A DNA stretch of 60,000 bases from Cryptomeria japonica (GCF_030272615.1 NC_081407.1:269921870-269981869); one strand, 5' to 3'. Shown: positions 35,301 through 46,013, counted from the first letter of the stretch. Notes: generated by a model not told the origin, from the letters alone. Translations and numbers: made by a program.

Positions 35301-35419
35301 GATCTTGATTTTGTGTCCAAAACCCTAGCTGCACAAGATTATTCTCCAAATTGTTTTACAAAACAGCAATATAGGGTTAGAAAAATTTGCAAAAAATATA
35401 GATCTAACAAAAATCCATG

Positions 35420-35438
35420 TCCCACGGGGCGTGCCAAA
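35420..35438 (-). other. Primer binding site of element B
   Basis: Minus strand TTGGCACGCCCCGTGGGAC lies 1-2 bases inside the LTR end ATACA. This is the type of primer site seen in Tat/Ogre-lineage Ty3/gypsy elements rather than the initiator-Met site used by element D. Confidence 0.75.
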
Positions 35439-35439
35439 A

Positions 35440-36213
35440 TGTATATGGTGAAAATGGATAAAAATAATAACGATATTGAAAGGCTAAATGAATTCAACCA
35501 CAAAACCCTAGCCTAACAACAACAAAGATCCACCATAACATATGAAGATTACCTAAGACAATGCAAATCAAACGAAATCACAAAGATTATACCATCACAT
35601 GTCCAATAGGGTTTGGATCTCCATTCTTCCTATCTCCATTGATCTTGCTTGATATATTTGCTCTCAGATTTTATGTGCACAAGAGCTCAACAAAAAACGG
35701 AATGTGGTTGCTAGTAGGATCGTAGTGTAATCAAGTGCATAAAAGATGATTAGAATGCATAGAACGATTAGGGTTTGATAATAAAGGAAGCATCTCCTTA
35801 TATAGAAGACACTATATGAAATGGAGAGATAAGATTGAGAGGTGTAAAAGGAGGTCGGCTATGATTAGAGGGTAGGTAAAAGAAATAATGAAAGGGGTAG
35901 GTAGTGTATGAATTAAGAGATGAATGATATGTGTCATGGGTAGAAAAGACTAATGAATTAATTAAATAAATAAAGATTTATTTAATTAATAGAAGAAGTG
36001 GGATAATTAAATAAATAAAAATATTTATTTAATTTACGAAAAGGATAATTTAAATAAATAAATGTATTTATTTAAATGAGAAATAAGGCTAGAAGAGGAT
36101 AAATGAATTAATTAAATAAATAACGATTTATTTAATTAATAGAAGAATTAAACTTAGATAATAAATAAATAAAATATTTATTTAATTAGACATGACAATT
36201 TTGGGTGTTTATA
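35440..36213 (-). repeat. LTR B of the Tat-type element, minus strand
   Basis: 774 bp, minus strand TATAAACACCC to CCATATACA. A PPT lies directly upstream (36231-36214) and a primer site directly downstream (35438-35420), so a single LTR serves two internal regions. A TATA box, TATATAAGG, lies at 35796-35804 on the minus strand. The start TA instead of TG fits a G-to-A change. Five AT palindromes lie at 35958-36184. Confidence 0.85.
35958..36184. promoter_or_regulatory. Array of five AT-rich hairpin-forming palindromes in LTR B
   Basis: Perfect arms with 4-base loops: 35958-35989 (14-bp arms TTAATTAAATAAAT, loop AAAG), 36005-36034 (13-bp), about 36050-36080 (13-bp ATTTAAATAAATA), and 36108-36139 (14-bp, loop AACG). 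A fifth, looser one lies at about 36155-36184. Spacing is about 45-55 bp. They lie in U3, upstream of the TATA box. LTRs A and C have similar elements. Confidence 0.85.
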
Positions 36214-36231
36214 TTTTGCCCCTCTTTGAGA
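36214..36231 (-). other. Polypurine tract of element B
   Basis: Minus strand TCTCAAAGAGGGGCAAAA directly precedes the LTR start, as in element A. Confidence 0.8.
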
Positions 36232-37132
36232 CAATGTGGCTTGTCGCGTTGTTTCAAAGAAGATAAGATGAACTGATACAAATTTGCCCCAAGATGGGAA
36301 TGATATGCCCCCTCGAGAGATTGGATGAAAATGTTTGAAAAGATTGCAGACAATCTCTCGATAAGAAAGACAGGATAGAATGGACTAACCGGATAAAGTG
36401 ACAGAGTCACGGGATAATGAAGACTGACTCGGGAGGCGAGGGCTAGGGCTAGGGTAGTCTATAAGATAGACCACGGGGGAAAATACATTCTCATTGTCAT
36501 CTACACATCCACGAGATTAGAGTGCAGAGAGAGAAAAGAGCAGCAGTAGTCAGCAGCAATGGCTTTTGTTCACAGATTCGACTGCGTTCGCCGATTCTAG
36601 AGGCCAGTAGAGGCAGGAGAGCTGGTTAGTACCACAAAACCTCCTCGTACTTTGTTGCATTTATTGTTGTCATTAATGCATACTAGGTAATTTAATAAAT
36701 GTGCGTTTATGTTAGGAAAGCATGTTTGTATCAAAAAATGTGAATATTTGTCTTCTAGGTCAAATCGGCAGTTCTGTGATGAACATATGTTGTCGATTGG
36801 ATAAGCTGCTGAGAGGATACACTCAAGAAGGTCTTCTAGGGAAGACTAGGATAACAAATAGGGCTAGGATTGACAATTCTATGATAGAACATACATTGCC
36901 AATTAGGAAACTACTCAAGAGGATTCACTCAAGCATAGGCCCTAGGATAAGATAGATCAAGGCATGTTGTGATGAACAGTGAGTACCAAGATATAGTACT
37001 TTGTGATGAACAGGGAGTGCCAAACACGTAGTACTTTGTGATGAACAGGGAGTACCACTAGGATAGAAGCAACACTTTGTGATGAACAGTGAGTGTCACT
37101 AGGACTGAGATGATTGATTTGCTTGACTGCAG
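36232..37132 (+). promoter_or_regulatory. Upstream region of the antisense PMD gene in element B: possible promoter, leader and intron
   Basis: GAGGGCTAGGGCTAGGGTAG is followed by GTCTATAAGATAG (TATA-like, about 36455-36467), then a GA- and CAG-rich leader and an ATG at 36559 whose frame closes after 13 codons. AGCTG|GTTAGT near 36622 could be a splice donor, and TTGCTTGACTGCAG ending at 37132 a good acceptor just before the PMD frame. Four short repeats lie between them. All of this is read from the sequence by eye; there is no transcript evidence. Confidence 0.35.
36967..37110 (+). repeat. Four short direct repeats upstream of the PMD relic
   Basis: TTGTGATGAACAGNGAGTRCC (with small variations) starts at 36967, 37001, 37036 and 37077, a period of 34-41 bp. 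They sit in the possible intron before the PMD exon. Confidence 0.85.
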
Positions 37133-37729
37133 GAGTATTTGCCTATGTTGGAGTCATGGGAGAGATTCCCATCGACTCAGAGATTGCGACCTGAGCTGAC
37201 AACCGAGGAGCGAGCTGCAATCGAGGCTATGGGATTGAGACATATGTTGTATGTGCCCGAGTTTTGGGCAAACATGGGACTGTTGACTGCGCTGGCGAAG
37301 AGATGGCACTTCGAGACATGTACATTTCATTTGCCAATGGGTGAGATGACAGTCACCCTGGAGGATGTATACAAGATTATACGGATACCGATTGATGGGG
37401 AGCTAATTCCGTATGATCGAGACGGAGACAGGGATGCCCTTAGACGAGTGTTCCAGGATCCGGCATTGGAGATGAGGTTGGCACATGTGGCATGGGATAC
37501 CATGACATGGACAGGATTAGCACTACCAACAATGTTGGCAAGAGTTATCAGTGGGTTCCTTTGTCCGGACAGAGCGACACGAGGGTTGGCTGCGAGATCG
37601 GGGAGGAGGAGGATGAGACAACTAGGCTCAGGAGATAGAGGGGACAGGAGAGATGATCTTGGGGTGGATCCTTCTAGGGCTCAGACTCTGTCGAGGCCAG
37701 TCGGCTCTAAGGGAGGGAGTTCATCATAG
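37133..37729 (+). pseudogene. Antisense plant mobile domain (PMD) protein relic of element B, internally deleted
   Basis: The plus-strand frame follows a possible splice acceptor; the first ATG is at 37145. It encodes an N-terminal PMD segment: LRPELTTEERAAIEAMGLRH, NMGLLTALAKRWHFET, TFHLPMGEMTVTLEDVYKI and IPIDGELIPYD, and further on SGFLCPDRATRGLA. It then jumps to an Arg/Gly/Asp-rich tail ending KGGSSS. Compared with the relic in element A, the rest of the PMD, the acidic tract and the coiled-coil part are missing, so this is an internal deletion although the frame stays open. It runs against element B, which is on the minus strand, starting about 0.9 kb inside the PPT, just as in A. Function is unknown; PMD proteins act in nuclear silencing pathways in the host. 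Confidence 0.85.
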
Positions 37730-39190
37730 CCGTAGAGGGCCCCCTATGTATTAGTATTGTACCATTTTTGCATGATGATGTAGACACCTGCGGGTGATTG
37801 CAGCCATATGATTTTGACATCATTGTATCATGACACTTTATATATATATATGAGACGATTCATCTTTGCAGCAGCTATATGCATGCGTACCTATGTGATG
37901 AGATGTTTCATGATGTATGCTTATGATATGGATGCAAATATGTATATGGTGCAATGCAATATATTTTTTCTTTTATGTTTTATATGTTATGCATATGTGA
38001 ATGTGAATGTATGAAATGCAAATGAATATGATAATGCAAATGTAAATTGTGCTAACAGATGTTGTGTGCAAGATGTGATGCAGTTGTGATATCAATATGT
38101 ATGTATGAAATGCTTATATGTGGTAATGCAGGTGCAACTACATGAAATGCAAATGTTTTTGGCGTGTCATTATACTCAGTCATGTGATAGCAGGCTACAC
38201 GGACTCAAGAAGAACGATGGAAGTCAATCAAGAAAGGGGATGGAAGATAGAAGATATGAAAGTGAAAGAGCTTCTTGTGCATTATCATCATTGAGCTTTA
38301 TTATGGCAAGTAGGTTATGACAATCGAGGCATATGTTTGACCCAGAAAGTCATTGTACCTATTTGCATGGAGATAAGACAGTCACAAACAAGGAATGTCT
38401 CAATTCATACTAGACTCATAGTGTCCTCATATCCTTGGACAAGTCATAGCATTACTAAGAGACAATCCACAGACAACAAAAGAAAATAGGTGACGATACC
38501 CCATCCTCGCCTTTCTAGTCAAAGACATCCTGGAGATAGAATCTCTAGTCAGAGACATCCCGGAAAAGCTAAAAGACATGTCACCAAAAGATAAAATCAA
38601 AAGAAAGCCAAGACTCGACACCAACATCCACTGTAGCCCTCAAGTTTAGTGTCTCTTGTCACTTGTATAAGTCTTATTTGATTGTGGTCACAATGTTCAC
38701 TTTCACAAAAAGGATAGATAGCACGGAACCATATGTTGTCTGAGTCTGTTGAAAGATTTGATTTGTTGAAGCCCATTGTTGCTGTTGTGTCTCATCTGAA
38801 ACTGACTGAATCCATGAAACTGATACTTTATTGCGGAGAAGATGAAACTTTATTGCGGATTTGTGATGCAGATGCTGCTTTATTGCGGATTGTGCGCGGA
38901 TAGACTAAAGAAAGCTGGAAGAAACTGTACTCCTTGAAACATGTGATGTTCTCAGTTCCACACCCATCACTAGATGTAGGATTTGCCTTAGCCACAGATA
39001 GGATCTGATTTATTATGGATGGAAAGGGAGGTGAAAAGGGAGATTTATTATGAATGGCTAACCAATCTTGGGTAGATCAATAACAAGCCATGATGGGAAT
39101 GGGTAAGTTTATTATGAACGAATAGGTTGTGAGTGTGTGCAAAGTGAAAGGATGAAAGTGAATCTTGAAGGAGGGAGGAGCAATGTCTCT
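37730..39190. other. Region between PMD relic and spacer module in element B
   Basis: No coding region. ATG- and TATG-rich at 37800-38150, like the 3' flank of the PMD relic in A. Later short direct repeats include TTTATTGCGGA (38830-38890, three copies) and TTTATTATG words (39010-39115). Confidence 0.4.
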
Positions 39191-39345
39191 ACGCATGGTG
39201 CTGGTGACCCATTTTTCACCATGGTACTTGCCCAAGGCGCCACCGAAGTGGTTTTCACTGTTGGATGAAATTATTTCTCTTTACTTTTTTCAATTTTTCA
39301 ATGTTTTTTGTGTCACAAGGCGCCTGTTTGCCAGGTTTTCACCAA
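39191..39345 (-). repeat. Conserved non-coding module, copy 3
   Basis: Minus strand: TTGGTGAAAACCTGGCAAAC and GGCGCC (39345-39315), an A-rich link with AGTAAAGAGAAATAATTTCATCC (broken here by an insertion relative to element A), then GGCGCCTTGGGCAAGTACC and ATGGTGAAAAATGGG (39245-39205) and CATGCG. It lies directly after the integrase stop, which places the module in the untranslated region between pol and the antisense gene. Confidence 0.75.
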
Positions 39346-39432
39346 GTAACGAATTTTTTTTTTTATAATTTTTTTTGTATTTTTTGTATTTTTGATTTTT
39401 TTGTATTTTTTGAATTAGGATACTCTGAAGAG

Positions 39433-39800
39433 CTATGTGTAAAACCTGCGAAGGTGAATATTGATGATAGGATCCTCCAAAGGTTCACCTTCTATAGTTG
39501 AGAGCTGATATGCACCAGATCCATATGCTACTGTAATGATGTAAGGACCAAGCCAGTTTGGTTTGAACTTGCCCTTCTCTTTGTCTTGCTAATTTTTAGG
39601 ATTTTCTCTAAGAACTAAGTCACCTACTTCAAATGTGCAAGGATTGACTTTATGATTGTAGCTACATTGTTCCTTGACTGAATGATGTGTAGCTCAAGTG
39701 ACTGTCTTCCTTGATAAAGGAACTAAGATAGAAATACTAGTGTGTGGATTACATAGGCCCATATGTGTGTCACCTAAAGAAGTTTGGGCATCCCTGATAA
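39433..39800 (-). pseudogene. Element B integrase C-terminus (Tat-lineage Ty3/gypsy)
   Basis: Minus strand: AQTSLGDTHMG near 39790, then after a stop YNHKVNPCTFEVGDLVLREN, KGKFKPNWLGPYII, AYGSGAYQLSTIEGEPL and LHLRRFY-type ending (HLRRFYT) with a TAG at 39435-39433. These are the end of the integrase core and the GPY-like C-terminal module of Tat-type elements, which finish in LRRFY. Only this end of pol is recognisable. The upstream 39800-40138 has no clear domain and ends at the junction with element D gag. It shows that the family carrying the antisense PMD gene once had a normal Ty3/gypsy pol. Confidence 0.8.
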
Positions 39801-40138
39801 CAAAGTCCGTCGAGGAAGCTCCATTAAAGGTCCATGATGTATCACCAAAAGGGAAAGGATGTGTGGAACGCATGGATGAGGAATGAAGGCTTATGACTGT
39901 GAAAAAAAGTGAAAGTAGGATAGCATGATGGAGACTTAGGATCAACAAGTATGATTTTTGACTTAAAATTGTAGAACTTTTGCCCCCAGTTATTTTGATA
40001 TTAGGGGAGATCAACTCTTATTCTTTTTCTTTCATAGGATTTTTATCCTTGACTTTGATTTTTGCAGAGTCCAATAGCTTTTGATTTTGATTTGAACTAA
40101 AGGACTTCTCTCTATTTTTGACTTTTAGATTTTTCTTT

Positions 40139-40702
40139 TCAAAGCTTGATCAAACCAAGTTCATCTTGTATAGACATCCATAATCCATTCAAATATCTGG
40201 CAACTTGTTCAGCCTCATCATCGACATGTCCGGATCTGATATTCAACTTGTAGAATTCTTCAGTATACTCCTTCACACTAGATTCCTTCTGCTTCAAGTT
40301 TTGCAATTTCCGGAATAGGTTTATTTGATAATCAACAGGAACAAAATTTGATTTTAACTTAGCAACCATCCACTCCCATGATTTCATCTTCTCTTTACCT
40401 CTTCTTTGTCTATCAACCTGCAAATGTTCCCACCAAAGAGATGCATGACCTTTCAACCGAGTGTAGGCATATTTCACCTTTCTTTCTTTTGTGGTATTTT
40501 TAAAATCAAAATACTTTTTTACCTCCAAGATCCAATCCATTAATTCATCTGAATCCAACTTATCATCATACTCCAGTGGAGTAAAATGTGGTTTATTGTT
40601 TTCTCTAGTCAAAACCCTCAAGAACCTCTCTTCATCTAGATCAATTGTTGGTGGGTTTGCTACTTGTTCTATCGGTGCTTCTTCTTCTTCATCTTCGCTC
40701 AC
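40139..40702 (-). pseudogene. Element D gag, N-terminal part with Retrotrans_gag domain
   Basis: A 187-codon minus-strand frame with an acidic N-terminus (MSEDEEEE) followed by the retrotransposon gag core: YDDKLDSDELMDWILEV, KYFDF, AYTRLKGHASLWWEHL, WEWMVAKLKSNFVP, LFRKLQNLKQKESSVKEYTE and AEQVARYLNGL. This is the capsid-forming domain of chromovirus-type Ty3/gypsy elements. The frame stops right at the junction with nested sequence; the zinc knuckle and protease that should follow are absent from the window. It lies about 190 bp downstream of the primer site, as expected for gag. Confidence 0.9.
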
Positions 40703-40899
40703 ATCTTCAATATGTCAACCTCTTCTCTAGGTTGTCTCAATGACTTCCAACCGTGCTGCAATTCCTCTCAACATTTCCATCATGGAAGGGTCTGCATTCC
40801 CACATGCTCCACCATTCCTCTATAGCTATAGGTTGGATCCATAATCCGCCACCCCACAACAAAATTCTCAAGTCAACACAATCTCTAGAATGAAATCTT

Positions 40900-40911
40900 G
40901 CTCTGATACCA
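40900..40911 (-). other. Primer binding site of element D (initiator tRNA-Met)
   Basis: Minus strand TGGTATCAGAGC, two bases inside the LTR end TGTACCA. It is complementary to the 3' end of plant initiator tRNA-Met. Confidence 0.95.
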
Positions 40912-40913
40912 CT

Positions 40914-41690
40914 TGGTACAGTCATCAAGTAGAAGGGACCTCAAAGAGATCAATTCAGATTGGGTAACAAGAGTAAACACAATAGAAACAAGAGGATATG
41001 ATGGAGAAAATGTAGAACTGAATGAATTAGATCATGAAAACTGATTACAGATAACTGGTAATATTCGGGTTACAAGACTCGGTTCATTGACTTGGTACAT
41101 ACATGCTCAGTTATAGAATTGGTCAATGCCATACCTCTAAATCTTAAGATCTATCTGCTATATTTTTGTCACTGAATTATGATGCTTAATTACATTTATT
41201 TATATGGTCTAGAGGGATCTGGTTGGCCCAAAAGGGATCAAATGCCAAAGGACAAGCTCAAACGTGTAAAACTAGCAAGTCGGCCTCCGCCAAAGAGATT
41301 CCTCTAGAAAATCCAAAGGATGAAGTGTGGATCAAAGGGAAGGTCAGGCACATGCCAAGGAACATTAGGATCAATGAATTGAGACTCTGCAAGCTACGGA
41401 AGGGTGTGCAAGGTTTGCCAATGCAAATAGGTCCAAGCGGTTCTAGTGCCAGAAAAAAACTGTCTTGGAATTCGGAATCGATAACTTGCTGGAAGATGAT
41501 TCAAATGATTTGTGGTTTAAGAATAAGGAAGATGATCATGTTCTCAAGAAAAATCCAGCTCTGCAAGATCTGGTGAGCCAATTCAAGAAAATGCAGAAAG
41601 AAATGTTGAAACTGCAAAATGGAAAACCAACTGAAAATAAATGTTTTGATTGATGCAAGATTGCCAAGAACTAGGGATGCTTCTGCATTA
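40914..41690 (-). repeat. 5' LTR of element D
   Basis: 777 bp, minus strand TAATGCAGAAGCATCC to TGTACCA, collinear with the 3' LTR at 28949-29723. Confidence 0.9.
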
Positions 41691-44025
41691 GGCACAAATG
41701 CTAATAGAGTGTTGGAATTGCTCAAGGAGTGTGCAAAGTTGGAACCAAATAACTCAAGGAGTTCAAAATGAGGTCAGCATTAGTAGTTGGTATCTTATGG
41801 GGGACTCAAGAGGCAAAGACATGGGGAGGCCAGTGAAAGCTTGTATAGGGTGCAAGAGTGGTTTGATAAGGTTGAACTAGAGTAGAGTCAAGGGATTGAA
41901 GAGAGTACTAGGAGAACTAGAGTGGATACTTGAGAGAGGGTTGGCATGCACTTCTATTTTAGGGGATATAAGTGAAGTCAGGTGTGGGACACTTGAGTAT
42001 GGGAGGCGTAGTCTAGGAACAAGAAAGGGCTTATCTACAATAGGAGTCATGAGTAAGGTTTTCCAATGTCACATGAGGTTGGACCTTCTTTGGAAGAAAA
42101 ATATTGATTGGGAAACAAGCCGGTCTAGCCTTGTGATAGTGGTGAGGTATTGGGATATCATCTCAATGTAGGGAGCAAATTGAGTTGGGGAGTCTTTTGG
42201 GATGAAAGTCCCTATGAGATTCTCATAAGGTGGAGATTATGGTGGAAGATCGATAGGTGGTCCCAAACTACAGGAGCATGGGATTCAAACAAAAATATTA
42301 TATATGGGGGAAGAAAAGTACCTTGACCATTCAAGAGAGACCATTTCTACAAAGTGCTTTACTTCCTATAGGCGAAGGTTCATGGTGGAGAAATCCAAGG
42401 AGAACCAAAACAACTATAGTACCCCTCCCTCGATCAGACTTTTTAAATACTTGTTTTGACCATGGTTGACTTTTTAGTGGATATTTGTGGATACACTATG
42501 TGGTGATGTTTTATTAAGATATTATGCTATGTTGATTTATGCTTTGATTTGAGATTCAGTGAATGTTGTTTACGCATTATTTCCTTATTGATGATTAGAT
42601 GTTAATTTTATTGGGTTATTGACCATGGACTAACACATTTACTTTATGCATGAGATGCATTATGTATATGTCATCATGCATGTGTGGAAAGTGTATTGGG
42701 TGCGAGGAGCTGATTTTCCTTCACTCACTTCAGTGAGACATGGAATGTCATGATTCTCCTTCGTCGGTGTGTCTACTGTGTTTGGATATATATGTGTGTG
42801 TGTGTGGTTCAATGATGCAAGAATTACAGGTACAAGGTACTGACTTCACCTGGTTCCACATGTCTAAGCGTACCTCATTAATCTGATGGAAGTGGAGGAG
42901 ATAGTCTTAAGGCCCTAAATTTCATCCCTAGCCTTGCTCGATAGTGAGCATTATCAGTCGTCTGTCAACCTTCCCTATGTTGGTATGTGGGTCGTGTCTT
43001 TGCTTTGTTTTGTTAAGTTGCATGTGATGCATTTGTGACTTTAAATTATTGTCTAGTTCTTATGATTTTTAATGAGAAATTAATTATAATACCTTATGGT
43101 TATTAATAATTAATAGATATTGCGTTTATGAAATTAAATTAGAAATAAAGGATTAAGGGTATTTTTATGGTTAAATAGATTAATCAATTATTTTAATTGT
43201 TTAGTTAATATTGATTGTTGATTTATTAATGAAATTTATATTATGTTTTTTCATTTGTTTAAAAAAAAAAAGATAAAGTCATTTTTACCTTTATGTATTT
43301 TAAATGTTTAAATTGTTTTTCTTAGTATGTGAGAAAAAATGAATTCAAAATTAAAAAAAAAAGGTAAATGCAAATGTATTGTTTAAAAAAAAGAAATTTA
43401 AATTCAAATTTTCATAAAAAAATGAATTTGACCTAAAAATATATTTGTGGGGAAAAATCCTTTATAATTGGAAATTTTTTCCTGGGCATTTTGGAAAAAA
43501 AATAAATTTCTCTCTGTTTTTTGAAGTGGTTTTGCTAGAGGTTTTATGTTTGGAAAATTTGGTTTCTAGTGTTGAAGGGTATTGTGTTTGGGAGGATTGG
43601 TGTGCTCTTCACCAAAATTTCTTCCAGGAAAGCTTACCGGGTTGGTTTCTTTTATCTTTCATTTTTAAAATTGTAGTTGAAATTCTACCCTATGTGTCTG
43701 TTTATGTTTGGTGTTTGGAGAAAAAAGAAATTGATTTAGTTATTTTGTTTTCCCTCATTTGTTAGAAAAATAAATTTCTCCATGGTTTATATGGGAGGGT
43801 TATGCTGTCCAAATTTTCATGGTTTTGGCAAACCTAGGAGGTTGCTGTTGAAAATTTCTTGTTTAAAATTGCAAGGTATTCTTATTTTAGAATCTTCTAT
43901 TTAAAAAAAATGAATTTGAGAGGGTAAATTTTATACTCTATATTTTATTAAACCATGTAAAAAAAAAATTAACTGTTTACAAAAAGTACTGTTAAATTAT
44001 GTTGGGTTTTATATTTTTATTTTAG
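41691..44025. other. Unassigned flank of element D, with LTR-like repeat at 42140-42300
   Basis: No coding region recognised. 42140-42300 matches 27826-27990 in the same orientation. Further on are a TG run near 42788-42805 and AT-rich sequence with poly(A) tracts around 43260-43400. Open stretches such as 43445-43765 have no recognisable domain. Confidence 0.4.
42140..42300 (+). repeat. Possible LTR start L2, paired with 27826-27990
   Basis: Diverged copy of the repeat left of element D (see 27826-27990). Confidence 0.6.
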
Positions 44026-44084
44026 TTGTTAAAAAAAAAGAAAAAAAAATATTTACGAAAAAAGGAGGGGTGTCCCCATTGGTA

Positions 44085-44245
44085 CCATGACACCCATGGT
44101 TGTGGGGAGTTGTGGCTCTCCCACAAGCCATGGGGAGCCCATGGTTGTGGGAAACCACAACCATGGTTACCCACAATCATGGGGAGCCCATGGCTATGGG
44201 GGACCATGACATGGCCCCACAACCATCGTGGTGTAGGAGGACCTA
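44085..44245. repeat. CCATGG-rich cluster of direct and inverted repeats
   Basis: CCATGGTTGTGG (44139-44150), loop GAAA, CCACAACCATGG (44155-44166): a perfect 12-bp-arm hairpin. ATGGGGAGCCCATGG occurs twice in direct orientation (about 44130 and 44179), and further CCATGG and CCACAA words fill the block. It is markedly richer in G+C than the surrounding sequence. Confidence 0.9.
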
Positions 44246-45981
44246 TGGAGCACCTATGAAGACCTATGGAGGCAAGGTGCACTAGGGTCACTGATAGGCC
44301 CTCATGAAGAATCAATGAGAAATGAAGTCTAAAATTCTTTTAAGATATTAAAACAATGTAATCATGGCCATTAGAGCCAATAAATGCAATAAATTGTAAT
44401 AGAAAGGTCAAAAAGTGTAAAATTGTCAAAATTGGCAATTAGGCCTAGAAAGGGCTAAAATTGGGTTTTGAAGGGTAGAATAGGTTTGTGAGGAATAAAA
44501 CATGTTTTAAATTTTTATAAAGTCATCTTAAGACCATTTTTATGTGTCAGTAGAGTTAGGGGTCAATTTGTTTCATATTGACAACTTTGTTTGACAAATG
44601 ACAACTTTTTGAGCAACTTTTATTGTCAAAATTGCAAAAAATGACAAAAATAGGTGGTTAGAGGTAGTTGGGTGGTTATGGTTTGGTCTTGAAGGCTACA
44701 AGTGCTATAAAAGGTTGTAAAACAATGATATTGAGAGATATGGTGAGTTTTTGGTCGAAGGCAATCATTTGGAAAAATAAAAACCATATTTTTATGTATA
44801 TTTTCTGAGTTTTTAATGTGATAGTCAGATCTCTCATTGGTTTTGGTGCATTTCATGTTTATATTCTAAGAGATTATTGATTATAGGTGATAGAGGAATG
44901 AATTAAATCTTCTTTGGAGGTGGTGGCATTAATTTTCATTGTGTTTTACCAAAGTTATTTGCATTTTCATAAAATCTGCCAGAACCTTGGCTTAGGGTAA
45001 CCAGTGGCTTCATAAATGTAGTATCTTTTGTTTTGATGCATAACCAATCCTCATTTTGGGTAGGGATGAGGCCAAGGGTGTATAATACCTGTCCATGGTG
45101 TGTGAAGGGTTTCATGCAAGGGTTTTTCACGTGCTACATGATGGTTTCAGACTGTTAGGACAGTCACAGGGGCAGATTGATTGTTACAGTCAAGTGAAGA
45201 AGGCTTTGTTTGTTATGGAAGAGAATGTTAAGGATAGAAGGGATTAGGGGAGTGTTTTTTGGTGTGTTGAAAATATTTTTAAGGTGTTGGAGCAAGTGGA
45301 GTGCCCAAGGAAGGGCTTAAACCAATGGGTTTCCAAAGATAGTAGCATATTGTCATAGTGTGACATAATGATAGTCACATAAAATGTGGCCTGATGTGGG
45401 GGCCATATCTCAGAGTTGAACCATTGGATTTGTCTAAATTTTTAATATGTTGTTATAAATCACGTTCTTCAAAATCTCACCAGAGAGATTGAGGATTTTT
45501 CAACCAATTGAAAAGTTATATACCTTTGTGTATAGGTATATCTAAGAGGACAACAAGAAGGTAACTTTGGTTTTATTTAATGAAAGTGTTGAGCATTTTT
45601 GTTTTATGAACCTAGTTTGAAGTTTAGGGGGTTGTAATATTTTCAAATGAAATGTTGAAATATTATACCTTGGTGTTAGGTTATTGAGGAGGATTAGGAG
45701 CCAAGTGTTGATCCTAGAGTAGGGTCCAAAGGATTGAGTAGGTTATCAAAACCTTAAGAGTCCAGCCTTAGGCAATTGATGAGATGATCAATCATGATCA
45801 ATAGGAGTTTGAATGGGGAGTTGGTTTCACCTAGCATGTAGAAGGATCCTCTGGAGTGTCACCTTGAGTGACTGAACCCTTGAGAGGTCTAGAGTAGGGG
45901 ATCCCTCTGCATCACATCGCCCCTTTGTCTTGCTACGTGGCAGCAGTAACAAAAAATGATTTTTTTTTTTTAATTTTAATT

Positions 45982-45984
<3 letters not shown>
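44246..45984. other. Unassigned region left of element G
   Basis: No coding region. A TATA-like CTATAAAAGG near 44706 with a leader-like stretch after it suggests an old LTR on the plus strand, but no ends could be paired. Confidence 0.3.

Positions 45985-46013
<29 letters not shown>
45985..46013. repeat. (TA)n microsatellite abutting the 5' LTR of element G
   Basis: The TA run ends at the base before the LTR start TGTTGACTCC. Confidence 0.95.

Larger units (their letters stand above)
28949..41690 (-). mobile_element. Element D: Ty3/gypsy chromovirus, minus strand, with nested insertions
   Basis: In the minus direction: 5' LTR (41690-40914), initiator-Met primer site (40911-40900), gag (40702-40139), an interruption of foreign elements (about 40138-32724), then RT, RNase H, integrase and chromodomain (32723-29770), and 3' LTR (29723-28949). 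Flanks are GTCAC (28944-28948) and GGCAC (41691-41695), a 4-of-5 target duplication. The LTR start could alternatively lie 4 bp further out (TGCC). The two LTRs differ at roughly one base in seven by eye over about 300 bp, so the insertion is old. The gag zinc knuckle, protease and the start of RT are missing at the interruption. Confidence 0.9.

Noticed and set aside
36439-36458. Telomere-like GGGCTAGGGCTAGGG
   Set aside because: Only two to three irregular units, within a likely promoter region; no interstitial telomere array.
40900-40911. Initiator tRNA-Met similarity as a tRNA gene
   Set aside because: Only the 12-base primer site is present here and at 48210; no tRNA body follows.
44026-44259. 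Open frames across the CCATGG cluster on both strands
   Set aside because: They arise from the repeated words of the hairpin block; no domain or start context.
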